Position numbers and translations under genes: made by a program. Under the pieces are notes generated by a model, which did no database searches, was not told the DNA's origin, and saw only the letters and a list, made by a program, of their open reading frames with translations. A DNA stretch of 25,433 nt from an uncultured Flavobacterium sp. GTDB lineage: Bacteria; Bacteroidota; Bacteroidia; Flavobacteriales; Flavobacteriaceae. Each line of letters opens with the position of its first letter. Position 1 is the first letter of the stretch. Of the stretch, positions 7,239 to 14,465 are shown piece by piece. Where the stretch lies: assembly GCA_943912855.1 (NCBI GenBank), contig CALTVC010000033.1, positions 1-25,433 on the forward strand. The letters are read 5' to 3'.

Positions 7239-7283
7239 TAAAGTTTTTTTCATAATTGGTTTTTGATTGGTTTTAAAACCGCT
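7239..7283 (+). repeat. Direct repeat copy 2 (antisense module of RNA B)
   Basis: Near-identical partner of 6986-7030, about 250 bases downstream in the same orientation. Confidence 0.85.
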
Positions 7284-7326
7284 CCGTGACGAATGCTGCA
7301 TTTGGAAGTCCGGGGCGTTTTTTTTT
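7280..7326 (+). terminator. Terminator of small RNA B
   Basis: CGCTCCG (7280-7286) pairs with CGGGGCG (7311-7317, one G-T pair), followed by nine T residues. Confidence 0.7.
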
Positions 7327-7413
7327 ATTATCCTCCCCTAACTGCCTTATCCACTAGCCGAGAATTACTGTTAATTCAACGTAAATCCGTTAGAAATTCA
7401 GCCACTAAAACCC

Positions 7414-7421
7414 TAACTTAG
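7414..7421 (+). promoter_or_regulatory. Possible -7 element for msrB
   Basis: TAACTTAG fits TAnnTTTG with one mismatch and ends 22 bases before the msrB ATG. Confidence 0.35.
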
Positions 7422-7443
7422 CATACCTAATTATTTTAATGCT

Positions 7444-7842
7444 ATGGAAGACTACAACGTAAATAAAACGGAAGCCGAATGGAAAGAACAGCTTGGTTTA
7501 GAACGCTATAAGATATTACGACAGGCTGGCACAGAATTTCCGCATTCCGGACAATATAATCTTCATTTTGAAAACGGAACATATTGTTGCGGTGCCTGTG
7601 GCGAACCCCTATTTGAAAGTGCCTCTAAATTCCACTCAGGTTGTGGTTGGCCGTCTTTCGATGAAGCCATTTCGGGCAAGGTGGAATATAAAAAAGATAA
7701 CTCTTTTGGCATGCAACGCATAGAAATACTTTGTGCCAACTGTGGTAGCCACTTAGGCCATGTTTTTGATGACGGTCCTACCCAAACAGGACAGCGTTAT
7801 TGTGTAAACAGCGCATCGATAGATTTTAAAGAAGAGCATTAA
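7444..7842 (+). CDS. msrB: Peptide-methionine (R)-S-oxide reductase
   Basis: MsrB reduces the R form of methionine sulfoxide in oxidised proteins in the cytoplasm. At 132 residues the protein is a complete single-domain MsrB. The structural zinc site is intact (Cys49/Cys52 in CGAC and Cys97/Cys100 in CANC), as are HSGCGWPSF (64-72), GSHLGHVFDDGP (101-112) and the catalytic Cys120 in RYCVNSASIDF. Cys67 in GCGWPSF is the likely resolving cysteine. There is no signal peptide. The next gene starts only 32 bases later, so the two are probably co-transcribed; both deal with oxidative damage, one in protein and one in DNA. Confidence 0.96.
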   Translation: MEDYNVNKTEAEWKEQLGLERYKILRQAGTEFPHSGQYNLHFENGTYCCGACGEPLFESASKFHSGCGWPSFDEAISGKVEYKKDNSFGMQRIEILCANCGSHLGHVFDDGPTQTGQRYCVNSASIDFKEEH

Positions 7843-7874
7843 ACTTCTGGGCTAAAGCTAACTTATTTTGCTTT

Positions 7875-8516
7875 ATGAATTTATTCGACGAACAAACCGA
7901 CTGGGCTGAAGCGTTTAAACCCCTTATAGAAAAATACAAAGGGAAACAGCATCCGTTACATTACGGCAATATTTACCAGCTATTGGTCATGGTGGTACTT
8001 AGTGCGCAGGATAACGATGCGCACATAAATAAAATAGCTCCGGATTTTTTTAAGAAATATCCGGATATGAAAGCGCTTGCTAAAGCCAATACCGCAGACC
8101 TGACGGAAGTCCTAAGCAGTGTGCGTTTTCATGGTAATAAAATTGCCTGGTTACAGGACATAGCTTCTGAACTGAAAACAGACGATAATATACCTACCAC
8201 TATGAAAGCCTTAACGGCACTAAAAGGGGTAGGCAGAAAATCGGCAAATGTAATAATGCGGGAAGCGGGCGTTAAAGCCGAAGGCATAGTAGTAGACCTT
8301 CACGTACTGAGGGTAGCACCCAGACTGGGCATAAGCAAAGGTAAAAATGCCGACCAGATAGAAAAAGATCTGATGAAACAGCTTCCACAATCTATCTGGG
8401 CAGAGATAGGCATGGCAATATCATTTTTAGGTCGTGAAACCTGTCGCCCTACTAATCCAAAACATAGTGAATGCGTAGTAAGCAGTGTTTGTGAATATTG
8501 CCGGTTACACCAATAA
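7875..8516 (+). CDS. nth: Endonuclease III-like DNA glycosylase (HhH-GPD)
   Basis: A 213-residue bifunctional DNA glycosylase/AP lyase of the endonuclease III family, which removes oxidised pyrimidines. The helix-hairpin-helix LKGVGRKSANV (116-126) holds the catalytic Lys122, and Asp141 is in VDLHVLRV; Gln45 in LSAQDND matches the conserved Gln of E. coli Nth. The C-terminal iron-sulfur loop normally reads C-x6-C-x2-C-x5-C; here it is Cys190-x6-His197-x2-Cys200-x5-Cys206, so the second ligand is His, and a further Cys209 lies nearby. The enzyme may bind the cluster with a His or use Cys209. An alternative is a close HhH-GPD relative with altered substrate choice. Confidence 0.88.
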   Translation: MNLFDEQTDWAEAFKPLIEKYKGKQHPLHYGNIYQLLVMVVLSAQDNDAHINKIAPDFFKKYPDMKALAKANTADLTEVLSSVRFHGNKIAWLQDIASELKTDDNIPTTMKALTALKGVGRKSANVIMREAGVKAEGIVVDLHVLRVAPRLGISKGKNADQIEKDLMKQLPQSIWAEIGMAISFLGRETCRPTNPKHSECVVSSVCEYCRLHQ

Positions 8517-8554
8517 AAAACAGCTGTTGGTTAAATAACCAACAGCTGTTTTTT
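8515..8554. terminator. Bidirectional terminator between nth and glmM
   Basis: An 18-bp perfect stem (8515-8532 with 8537-8554) with a four-base loop, flanked by A6 and T6, separates the two converging genes. Confidence 0.9.
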
Positions 8555-8576
8555 ATAAATTATTCGATGAGTCAGA

Positions 8577-9968
8577 TTAAATACCTGCCACTGCTTTTAT
8601 TTCGTCTATAATACGGATAGCAAGACTATCTGCTTTCTCCTGCGTTTGTGCTTCAGTGTAGATACGGATAATAGGCTCTGTATTACTTTTACGCAGGTGT
8701 ACCCATTCTTCAGCAAAATCTATTTTTACACCGTCTATGGTAGAGATATCTTCATTAGCATACTTATCTGCCATTGCCACAAGTATGGCGTCTACATCAA
8801 TCTGAGGGGTAAGTTCAATTTTATTTTTGCTCATGTAGTACTGCGGGTACGAGGCCCTAAGTGCAGCTACATCATCAATATTATTTTCTGCCAGATAGGT
8901 AAGGAACAGCGCCACACCTACAATAGAATCACGCCCGTAGTGAAGCTCAGGGTAAATGATACCACCGTTACCCTCACCACCTATTATGGCGTTATTTTTT
9001 TTCATCAGTTCTACCACGTTTACCTCGCCTACTGCGCTGGCCTCATAAGTACCGTTATGCTTTTGTGTAATATCACGTAGCGCACGGCTACTAGACATAT
9101 TGCTTACCGTATTACCCGGAGTTTTGCTCAGTACATAGTCGGCTATGGCTACAAGGGTATATTCTTCACCGAACATCTCACCATCGTTGCTTATAAACGC
9201 AAGTCGGTCAACATCCGGATCTACTACAATTCCAAAGTCGGCTTCTTCCTCTACAACCAGTTTACAGATATCGCCAAGGTGTTCTTTAAGCGGTTCAGGG
9301 TTGTGCGGAAAATGACCGTTTGGAGTACAGTACAAGCGCACTACCTCTACCCCCATCTGCTCCAATAGTTTTGGTATGATGATACCACCTGATGAATTAA
9401 CACCATCTACCACAACCTTAAACTTCTTCTCTTTCACCAAGTCGGCATTTACAAGCTCAAGGTCCAGTACTTCGTCTATATGGATATCCATATATGCATC
9501 ATTATGGGTAATTTCTCCCAAGCTGTCTACATCGGCAAATTCAAAAGCCTCATCCTCTGCTATTTCAAGGATTTTAGCACCATCTGCACCACTAAGGAAT
9601 TCGCCTTTTTCGTTAAGAAGCTTCAGTGCATTCCATTGTTTAGGATTATGGCTTGCGGTAAGAATGATACCACCATCGGCTTTTTCAAGTGGTACGGCAA
9701 CCTCTACAGTTGGCGTGGTGCTAAGACCAAGGTCTATTACATTAATACCAAGACCTATAAGTGTATTTACCACAAGGTTGTGAATCATGGGACCCGAAAT
9801 ACGTGCATCGCGCCCTATAACAACCGTTAATTTATCTTTATCTGAATTGTTTTTAAGGAAAGTACCGTAAGCTGAAGCAAATTTTACAGCATCTACGGGA
9901 GTAAGATTGTCGCCGGTATTACCGCCAATGGTGCCACGGATACCTGATATTGATTTAATTAGCGTCAT
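8577..9968 (-). CDS. glmM: Phosphoglucosamine mutase
   Basis: A 463-residue alpha-D-phosphohexomutase. GlmM changes glucosamine-6-phosphate to glucosamine-1-phosphate on the way to UDP-GlcNAc for peptidoglycan and outer-membrane glycans. The active-site phosphoserine is Ser106 in TASHNPKQWNA; the metal loop is DPDVDRLAF, the sugar loop is GEGNGG, and the phosphate-binding loop near the C-terminus is RKSNTEPIIRIYTEA. The N-terminal SGIRGTIGG signature is also present. Residue choice in TASHNPKQWNA and GEGNGG is typical of the Bacteroidota enzyme annotated as GlmM, although phosphomannomutase/phosphoglucomutase activity in the same fold cannot be excluded by reading alone. It is transcribed alone from a perfect -7 box 25 bases upstream. 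Confidence 0.9.
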   Translation of the reverse strand: MTLIKSISGIRGTIGGNTGDNLTPVDAVKFASAYGTFLKNNSDKDKLTVVIGRDARISGPMIHNLVVNTLIGLGINVIDLGLSTTPTVEVAVPLEKADGGIILTASHNPKQWNALKLLNEKGEFLSGADGAKILEIAEDEAFEFADVDSLGEITHNDAYMDIHIDEVLDLELVNADLVKEKKFKVVVDGVNSSGGIIIPKLLEQMGVEVVRLYCTPNGHFPHNPEPLKEHLGDICKLVVEEEADFGIVVDPDVDRLAFISNDGEMFGEEYTLVAIADYVLSKTPGNTVSNMSSSRALRDITQKHNGTYEASAVGEVNVVELMKKNNAIIGGEGNGGIIYPELHYGRDSIVGVALFLTYLAENNIDDVAALRASYPQYYMSKNKIELTPQIDVDAILVAMADKYANEDISTIDGVKIDFAEEWVHLRKSNTEPIIRIYTEAQTQEKADSLAIRIIDEIKAVAGI

Positions 9969-9993
9969 TTCTGTTTTTACATTTTTAGGATAG

Positions 9994-10001
9994 CAAATAT
10001 A
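9994..10001 (-). promoter_or_regulatory. -7 promoter element for glmM
   Basis: On the minus strand TATATTTG matches TAnnTTTG and lies 25 bases before the ATG, giving a leader of about 20 bases. Confidence 0.65.
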
Positions 10002-10090
10002 CGTATTTAAGATGGCAGATTTCAGATTTCAGAATCATAAACTTGGGACGTGAAGCCTTAAACTTTAAACAAATTGGTTATCTTCACAAC

Positions 10091-10672
10091 ATGAATTTCC
10101 TTGCACACATATACCTTTCGGGCAATAACGACCATATAAAAATAGGTAATTTCATAGCCGATGGCATACACGGACAACCACAGGGCTATCATCCTGAAAT
10201 AGTTAAGGGCATAATGGTGCATCGTGCCATAGACACGTTTACCGATGCGCATCCGCTATTCAGGCAGGGCACAAAACGCCTACACGCGCGTTACCACCAT
10301 TACGCGGGTGTAATTATGGACATCTTCTACGACCATTTCCTGGCAAAAAACTGGGCGGTTTATAGTAATGTTCCTTTACCTGAATTCGCGCAGGATTTCT
10401 ACAAGCTGGTTACCGATAATTACGAGATACTACCCGAGCGTAACAAAGGGATGATTCCGCACATGACACAGTACAACTGGCTGGTAAGCTATGCATCACT
10501 CGAAGGGATTGATCGTACACTAAAGCAAATGGACCATCGTACAAAGTTGCGTTCGGGTATGGGAAATGCGGTAGATGAACTGAAAGAATATTACACAGAA
10601 TTTGAAGCAGAGTTTACTGAATTTTTCATTGACATACAGCAACATGTTAAACATAAAATAGCTGAACTGTAA
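10091..10672 (+). CDS. Acyl carrier protein phosphodiesterase-like protein (AcpH/DUF479)
   Basis: A 193-residue member of the AcpH family, whose E. coli member removes the phosphopantetheine arm from holo-ACP. Family blocks are the N-terminal MNFLAHIYLSG, GNFIADGIHG (16-25), GIMVHRAIDTFTDAHP with the conserved His-Arg and Asp residues, VIMDIFYDHFLAKNW, and a helical C-terminal half. The reading frame runs up to a TTG at 10043, but the ATG at 10091 begins exactly where AcpH proteins begin, so I use it. The stop codon overlaps the next ATG by one base (TAATG), implying translational coupling with the AlkD-like gene. Activity on ACP in this phylum is inferred from the family only. Confidence 0.85.
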   Translation: MNFLAHIYLSGNNDHIKIGNFIADGIHGQPQGYHPEIVKGIMVHRAIDTFTDAHPLFRQGTKRLHARYHHYAGVIMDIFYDHFLAKNWAVYSNVPLPEFAQDFYKLVTDNYEILPERNKGMIPHMTQYNWLVSYASLEGIDRTLKQMDHRTKLRSGMGNAVDELKEYYTEFEAEFTEFFIDIQQHVKHKIAEL

Positions 10673-11337
10673 TGGATTTTACTTCTTCACTTATACAAAA
10701 ACTTCAGGGTAACGCATCTGCTGCGAATGCCTTACCAATGGCTAAGTACATGAAAGATTTGTTTCCCTTTTTTGGCATTAAAAGTGAAGCCAGAAAGACA
10801 ATCTATAAAGAGACAGCAGCCCTACACAAAAACGAAATAAAAACGGATTACAGGGAAATAGCCAAGCATCTTTTTGAACTCCCTGAACGAGAGTATCAGT
10901 ACTGTGCCATAGATTTGCTGGTTAAACAATGGCCAAAGCATTTTGAACTAAAAGACATTGAACTTATTGAATATTTCCTCACTACAAAATCCTGGTGGGA
11001 CAGTGTAGACCCATTAGCAAAATATATACTGGGTGGCTACCTGAAACAATTTCCTGACGAGACGGAATCAGTAATTGAAAGATTCGCCGGTTCAGATAAT
11101 ATGTGGCTTAATCGCTCGGCAATAATATATCAACTGGGTTATAAAAAAGATACCGATGTAGCACGTCTGTTTTCGGTATGCGAACATTTTAACACTTCTA
11201 GAGAATTCTTCATACAAAAAGCCATAGGATGGGCACTTCGCGAGTATGCAAAAACAAGCCCCGAAGCTGTAAAAGAATTTGTTACACATACAAATCTTAA
11301 ACCACTGAGCGTTAGAGAAGCCTTAAAAAACATATAA
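10672..11337 (+). CDS. AlkD-like DNA alkylation repair glycosylase
   Basis: A 221-residue all-helical HEAT-like repeat protein of the DNA alkylation repair family (AlkC/AlkD), which cuts out positively charged alkylated bases such as 3-methyladenine and 7-methylguanine. Residues matching the Bacillus cereus AlkD active site fall at the same numbers: Trp109 and Asp113 in KSWWDSVDPLA, Arg148 in WLNRSA and Trp187 in FIQKAIGWALREYAK. The end LSVREALKNI is also typical. The length is about that of AlkD (237), so it is complete. It is translationally coupled to the AcpH-like gene; I see no obvious functional link between the two. Confidence 0.92.
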   Translation: MDFTSSLIQKLQGNASAANALPMAKYMKDLFPFFGIKSEARKTIYKETAALHKNEIKTDYREIAKHLFELPEREYQYCAIDLLVKQWPKHFELKDIELIEYFLTTKSWWDSVDPLAKYILGGYLKQFPDETESVIERFAGSDNMWLNRSAIIYQLGYKKDTDVARLFSVCEHFNTSREFFIQKAIGWALREYAKTSPEAVKEFVTHTNLKPLSVREALKNI

Positions 11338-11366
11338 ATTGGTAGGATAATTTTTGGTAAATGGAG

Positions 11367-11374
11367 TATCTTAG
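11367..11374 (+). promoter_or_regulatory. Possible -7 element for the ClC gene
   Basis: TATCTTAG differs by one base from TAnnTTTG and lies 36 bases before the ATG; a T-rich TTTTTGG stretch is just upstream. Confidence 0.35.
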
Positions 11375-11410
11375 CGTTTTATTGCAAATCCCGTAAACTC
11401 CACTTATCAA

Positions 11411-13228
11411 ATGCAGCAGCGTTTCTCTTCTAAAGTCGGCCTCGCCATAAGGCACAATCTGGCACGCCTGGAAGGATTTTTTTTACTACTGAAAAGCCTT
11501 TTATCTGAAAGGCACTTTATTTACATATCGGCTGTATTGGTAGGTTTTTCAACTTCAATTGCTGTAATTATATTAAAGAGTTTCGCGCATAACGTATTCC
11601 GTTTGGCTACTTATGTAAATGGTTACCTCAAGTTACCTTACATTAACAGTATACTACCCATAGTAGGTATATTACTCACCGTGCTGGTCATAAAACGTCT
11701 ACTAAACAACAAGATAGAAAAAGGGAGTTCGCGCATACTGGTGGCTGTTGCAAAAAAAGGTGGCATTATGCCCCGCAAGCAAATGTATTCCCAAATCATA
11801 ACAAGCTCGCTTACGGTAGGCTTAGGTGGCTCAGCCGGACTTGAATCACCCATTACCATAACAGGTGCAGCGTTTGGGTCTAACTTTGCAAGAAAATATA
11901 AACTTCATAGAAAAGACCGCATACTTATGCTTGCCTGTGGTGTGGCTGCGGGTATAGGTGCGGCGTTTAATGCCCCCATTGCGGGTGTACTCTTTGCCAT
12001 AGAAGTGGTATTGACCGATGTTTCCATAACGGCATTCATCCCTATTATGATAGCTGCTGCAACGGGCGCGCTAACCTCTACAATTATCCTTGACGAAGAA
12101 GTATTACTTACCTTCAGGCAAAGACAGGAGTTTGATTATCATAACATTATATACTACATACTTTTAGGTATATTGGCGGGCTTCGTATCGTTATACCATG
12201 CTAAGGTATTTCAAAAAGTGGAAGGCCATTTTAGCAAACTAAAGATAAAGGGCTACAGAAAAGCGCTTTATGGTGCTATACCGCTTGCCATACTTATCTT
12301 CCTTTTCCCTACCCTTTTTGGTGAAGGTTACGAAAGTATACGCATACTAAGTGCTCCAAATCCTGAGGTTTTGCTGGACAATACCCTGCTTGAAGATTTA
12401 AAGTCTAAGGAGTGGGTATTGTTATTGTTTGTAACGCTTACCATGCTTATTAAAGCCGTAGCTACGGGGCTTACATTGGCTAGTGGTGGTAATGGTGGAA
12501 ACTTTGCACCATCGCTTTTTGTAGGCTCATATCTTGGTTTTATCATTGCAAAGTTCTTTAATCTGATTGGTTTTAGCCATTTACCAGTTGCCAACTTTAC
12601 TCTAGTGGGTATGGCAGGTATACTAAGCGGATTATTTCATGCACCGCTTACCTCTATATTCCTTATTGCCGAGATTACCGGTGGCTATAATCTTATGGTG
12701 CCACTTATGCTGGTATCATCTATAAGCTTTGCGGTATCTAAGCAGTTTGAAACATACTCTATGGATGTAAAACACCTGGCTAACAAGGGTGATGTTTTTA
12801 CTTCAGATAAAGACCGTAATGTACTGAGTAGTATTGATGTTATGGAAGTTATAGTAACCGACATGCCTACCGTTTCGCCATTGGCTAAGCCTGATGATAT
12901 TGTACAACTATTGGCAAATTCCCAATATGACCATTTCGCTGTAACTGATGACAGAAACCGACTGCTGGGCATCATCGACTTTAAAACCATACGAAGCATT
13001 GTATTTAATCCGTTTAAGGTTAAATATAGTACTATGGACGAGCTGATGTGTCCTGCAAATGTGGTAGCTTCGGTAGAAGATTCGGTTGAAATGATTATGG
13101 AAAAGTTTGAGGAATCTCATGCCAATTACCTCCCTATACTCAAAGACGAACGCTATTATGGCTTCATTTATAAAGAAAAAGTACTTGAAGCGTATCGTGA
13201 AAAACACCGTGAAATAGTAATAGAATAA
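11411..13228 (+). CDS. ClC-family chloride channel/transporter with C-terminal CBS pair
   Basis: A 605-residue ClC protein: cytoplasmic N-terminus, about ten or more membrane helices (residues 35-455) and two CBS domains (about 475-600) that bind adenine nucleotides in other family members. The external gate Glu145 is in GLGGSAGLESPI, followed by AAFNAPIAGVLFAIEVV (184-200), GGNGGNFAPSLFVG (the second anion-binding stretch) and ITGGYNL, which supplies the pore Tyr. The GSGIP motif of classical ClCs is reduced to GSSRI (105-109). The position of the inner proton glutamate of exchangers (E. coli Glu203) is Val199, as in animal ClC channels. It therefore may be a channel or a proton-independent transporter. 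No partner genes are adjacent. Confidence 0.92.
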   Translation: MQQRFSSKVGLAIRHNLARLEGFFLLLKSLLSERHFIYISAVLVGFSTSIAVIILKSFAHNVFRLATYVNGYLKLPYINSILPIVGILLTVLVIKRLLNNKIEKGSSRILVAVAKKGGIMPRKQMYSQIITSSLTVGLGGSAGLESPITITGAAFGSNFARKYKLHRKDRILMLACGVAAGIGAAFNAPIAGVLFAIEVVLTDVSITAFIPIMIAAATGALTSTIILDEEVLLTFRQRQEFDYHNIIYYILLGILAGFVSLYHAKVFQKVEGHFSKLKIKGYRKALYGAIPLAILIFLFPTLFGEGYESIRILSAPNPEVLLDNTLLEDLKSKEWVLLLFVTLTMLIKAVATGLTLASGGNGGNFAPSLFVGSYLGFIIAKFFNLIGFSHLPVANFTLVGMAGILSGLFHAPLTSIFLIAEITGGYNLMVPLMLVSSISFAVSKQFETYSMDVKHLANKGDVFTSDKDRNVLSSIDVMEVIVTDMPTVSPLAKPDDIVQLLANSQYDHFAVTDDRNRLLGIIDFKTIRSIVFNPFKVKYSTMDELMCPANVVASVEDSVEMIMEKFEESHANYLPILKDERYYGFIYKEKVLEAYREKHREIVIE

Positions 13229-13391
13229 TCACTTTATAATATTACGTTACAGGCTGCGGATGCGCATTATTGCTTTGCTAACTTTAAGTTATGCAATTGT
13301 CCCTACATACGATGTAATTATCATTGACGGAAGCTATGCAGGTTCGGAATCTACTATCCTGTGTCCCTCCTACTGATGCTTTTCAATAAGA

Positions 13392-14408
13392 CTATTGGAC
13401 AAACGTATTATCGCTTAATGTCTTCATGAATGCTATGAGGTCGGTTTTTTCCTGAGAAGAAAGCGGAATCCTGTTCCCATTGTTTTTAAATATAGGGTCG
13501 AGATTATCGGCCCCGATAACACCACCATCAATGTAATCCAATACCGCCTGTAGTGAGGCGAACTGCCCGAAACTTCCATAAGGAGCCGTGTATTCTACAT
13601 TTCGTAATGAAGGCACTCTGAAACTCATATAATCTGACGGAATGCCCGTAACCCTGGCACGTCCTGCCTCATTAGAATCAGTGTTAACAGGGAAACCTAT
13701 GTTCCTGAACGTTTGGTCGGTAAACAACTCACCACTATGGCACGATGCACATTTTTGTTGGAAGATTTCATATCCACGTGCTTCGCTTTCGGTAAAGGCT
13801 TCGTCTTCATTTCGTTTTACCTTGTCGTACTTGCTATTGGCAGAAATGAGTGTATACTCGTACTGAGCAATGCTTTTGTAAATCCTTTCTGCTGTAATGG
13901 TGGAATCGCCAAAAGCTTTCAAAAATAAATTCTTGTAAATTTCATCTCCCTGAATTTTACCAATGACCTCTAAAATAGAAGAATCCATTTCTTCGTGAGT
14001 TATAATGGGCACGAGGGGTTGATCTTCAAGCCTGAGCTTACTACCATCCCAGTTATAAAACTTCATAAATGCCATATTTTGTATGGGCGGAACGTTTCGT
14101 AATCCTATACGTCCTTCTATGCCCACACCCTGTATGTTATTATCTGAAAAAGCATGGCTTTGTATATGGCAACTTGCACATGAAATGGTATTATCTACGC
14201 TAAACCGTTTATCGTTAAAAAGAAGCTTACCCAATGCTACGCCGTATTTTGTAGGCATATTGGCACTCACTGCGGTATTCATTTCAGGGAAACCGTCAGG
14301 AATGATAAGCGCAACTTCAGGGTTATTGTACGGAATAGCCTGGTAATCTTCATTACCACATGATGCCAGCCCAAATACCATCACTAAAAAACAGGCTATT
14401 TTTTTCAT
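13392..14408 (-). CDS. Di-haem cytochrome c peroxidase, MbnH/MauG-like lipoprotein
   Basis: A 338-residue exported di-haem protein of the bacterial cytochrome c peroxidase/MauG superfamily. The lipobox LASC places the acylated Cys at residue 17. Two c-type haem sites are clear: Cys77-Ala-Ser-Cys-His81 and Cys220-Ala-Ser-Cys-His224, with FYNWDGSKLRLEDQPLVPI (117-135) between them, a segment conserved in the superfamily. Because the gene directly upstream encodes an MbnP-like protein, I favour an MbnH-type role, in which the di-haem enzyme oxidises a Trp of MbnP to kynurenine; hydrogen peroxide scavenging is the main alternative. It is the last gene of the minus-strand metal locus, 57 bases after the MbnP gene. 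Confidence 0.85.
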   Translation of the reverse strand: MKKIACFLVMVFGLASCGNEDYQAIPYNNPEVALIIPDGFPEMNTAVSANMPTKYGVALGKLLFNDKRFSVDNTISCASCHIQSHAFSDNNIQGVGIEGRIGLRNVPPIQNMAFMKFYNWDGSKLRLEDQPLVPIITHEEMDSSILEVIGKIQGDEIYKNLFLKAFGDSTITAERIYKSIAQYEYTLISANSKYDKVKRNEDEAFTESEARGYEIFQQKCASCHSGELFTDQTFRNIGFPVNTDSNEAGRARVTGIPSDYMSFRVPSLRNVEYTAPYGSFGQFASLQAVLDYIDGGVIGADNLDPIFKNNGNRIPLSSQEKTDLIAFMKTLSDNTFVQ

Positions 14409-14465
14409 GATAAATGATTATTAAAAGGTCGCCTTATAAAATAAAGACGACCTTCTCATCATATT

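Larger units (their letters stand above)
7199..7326 (+). ncRNA. Candidate small RNA B with one antisense module
   Basis: A short homologue of RNA A. The 5' end AAUCCUAAAGGAAUUAAUG folds as a perfect seven-pair hairpin (CCTAAAG 7202-7208 with CTTTAGG 7218-7224). After a linker comes the U-run, CAU at 7251-7253 and the GGUUUUUGAUUGGUUUU tract, then the terminator. On the minus strand the module reads as ATG followed by 12 further codons (Met-Lys-Lys-Thr-Leu-Phe...) and a stop, preceded by CCAATCAAAAACCAATT, an A-rich leader as used for flavobacterial translation starts. The plus-strand promoter box and T-rich terminator favour a plus-strand RNA over a minus-strand gene remnant. Confidence 0.55.

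Noticed and set aside
10043..10090. TTG-started extension of the AcpH-like protein
   Set aside because: Family proteins begin at the internal ATG (MNFLAHIYL), and the extra residues have no family likeness.
13229..13391. Gap between the ClC gene and the peroxidase gene
   Set aside because: I looked for a terminator, RNA or small gene on both strands and found no convincing structure.
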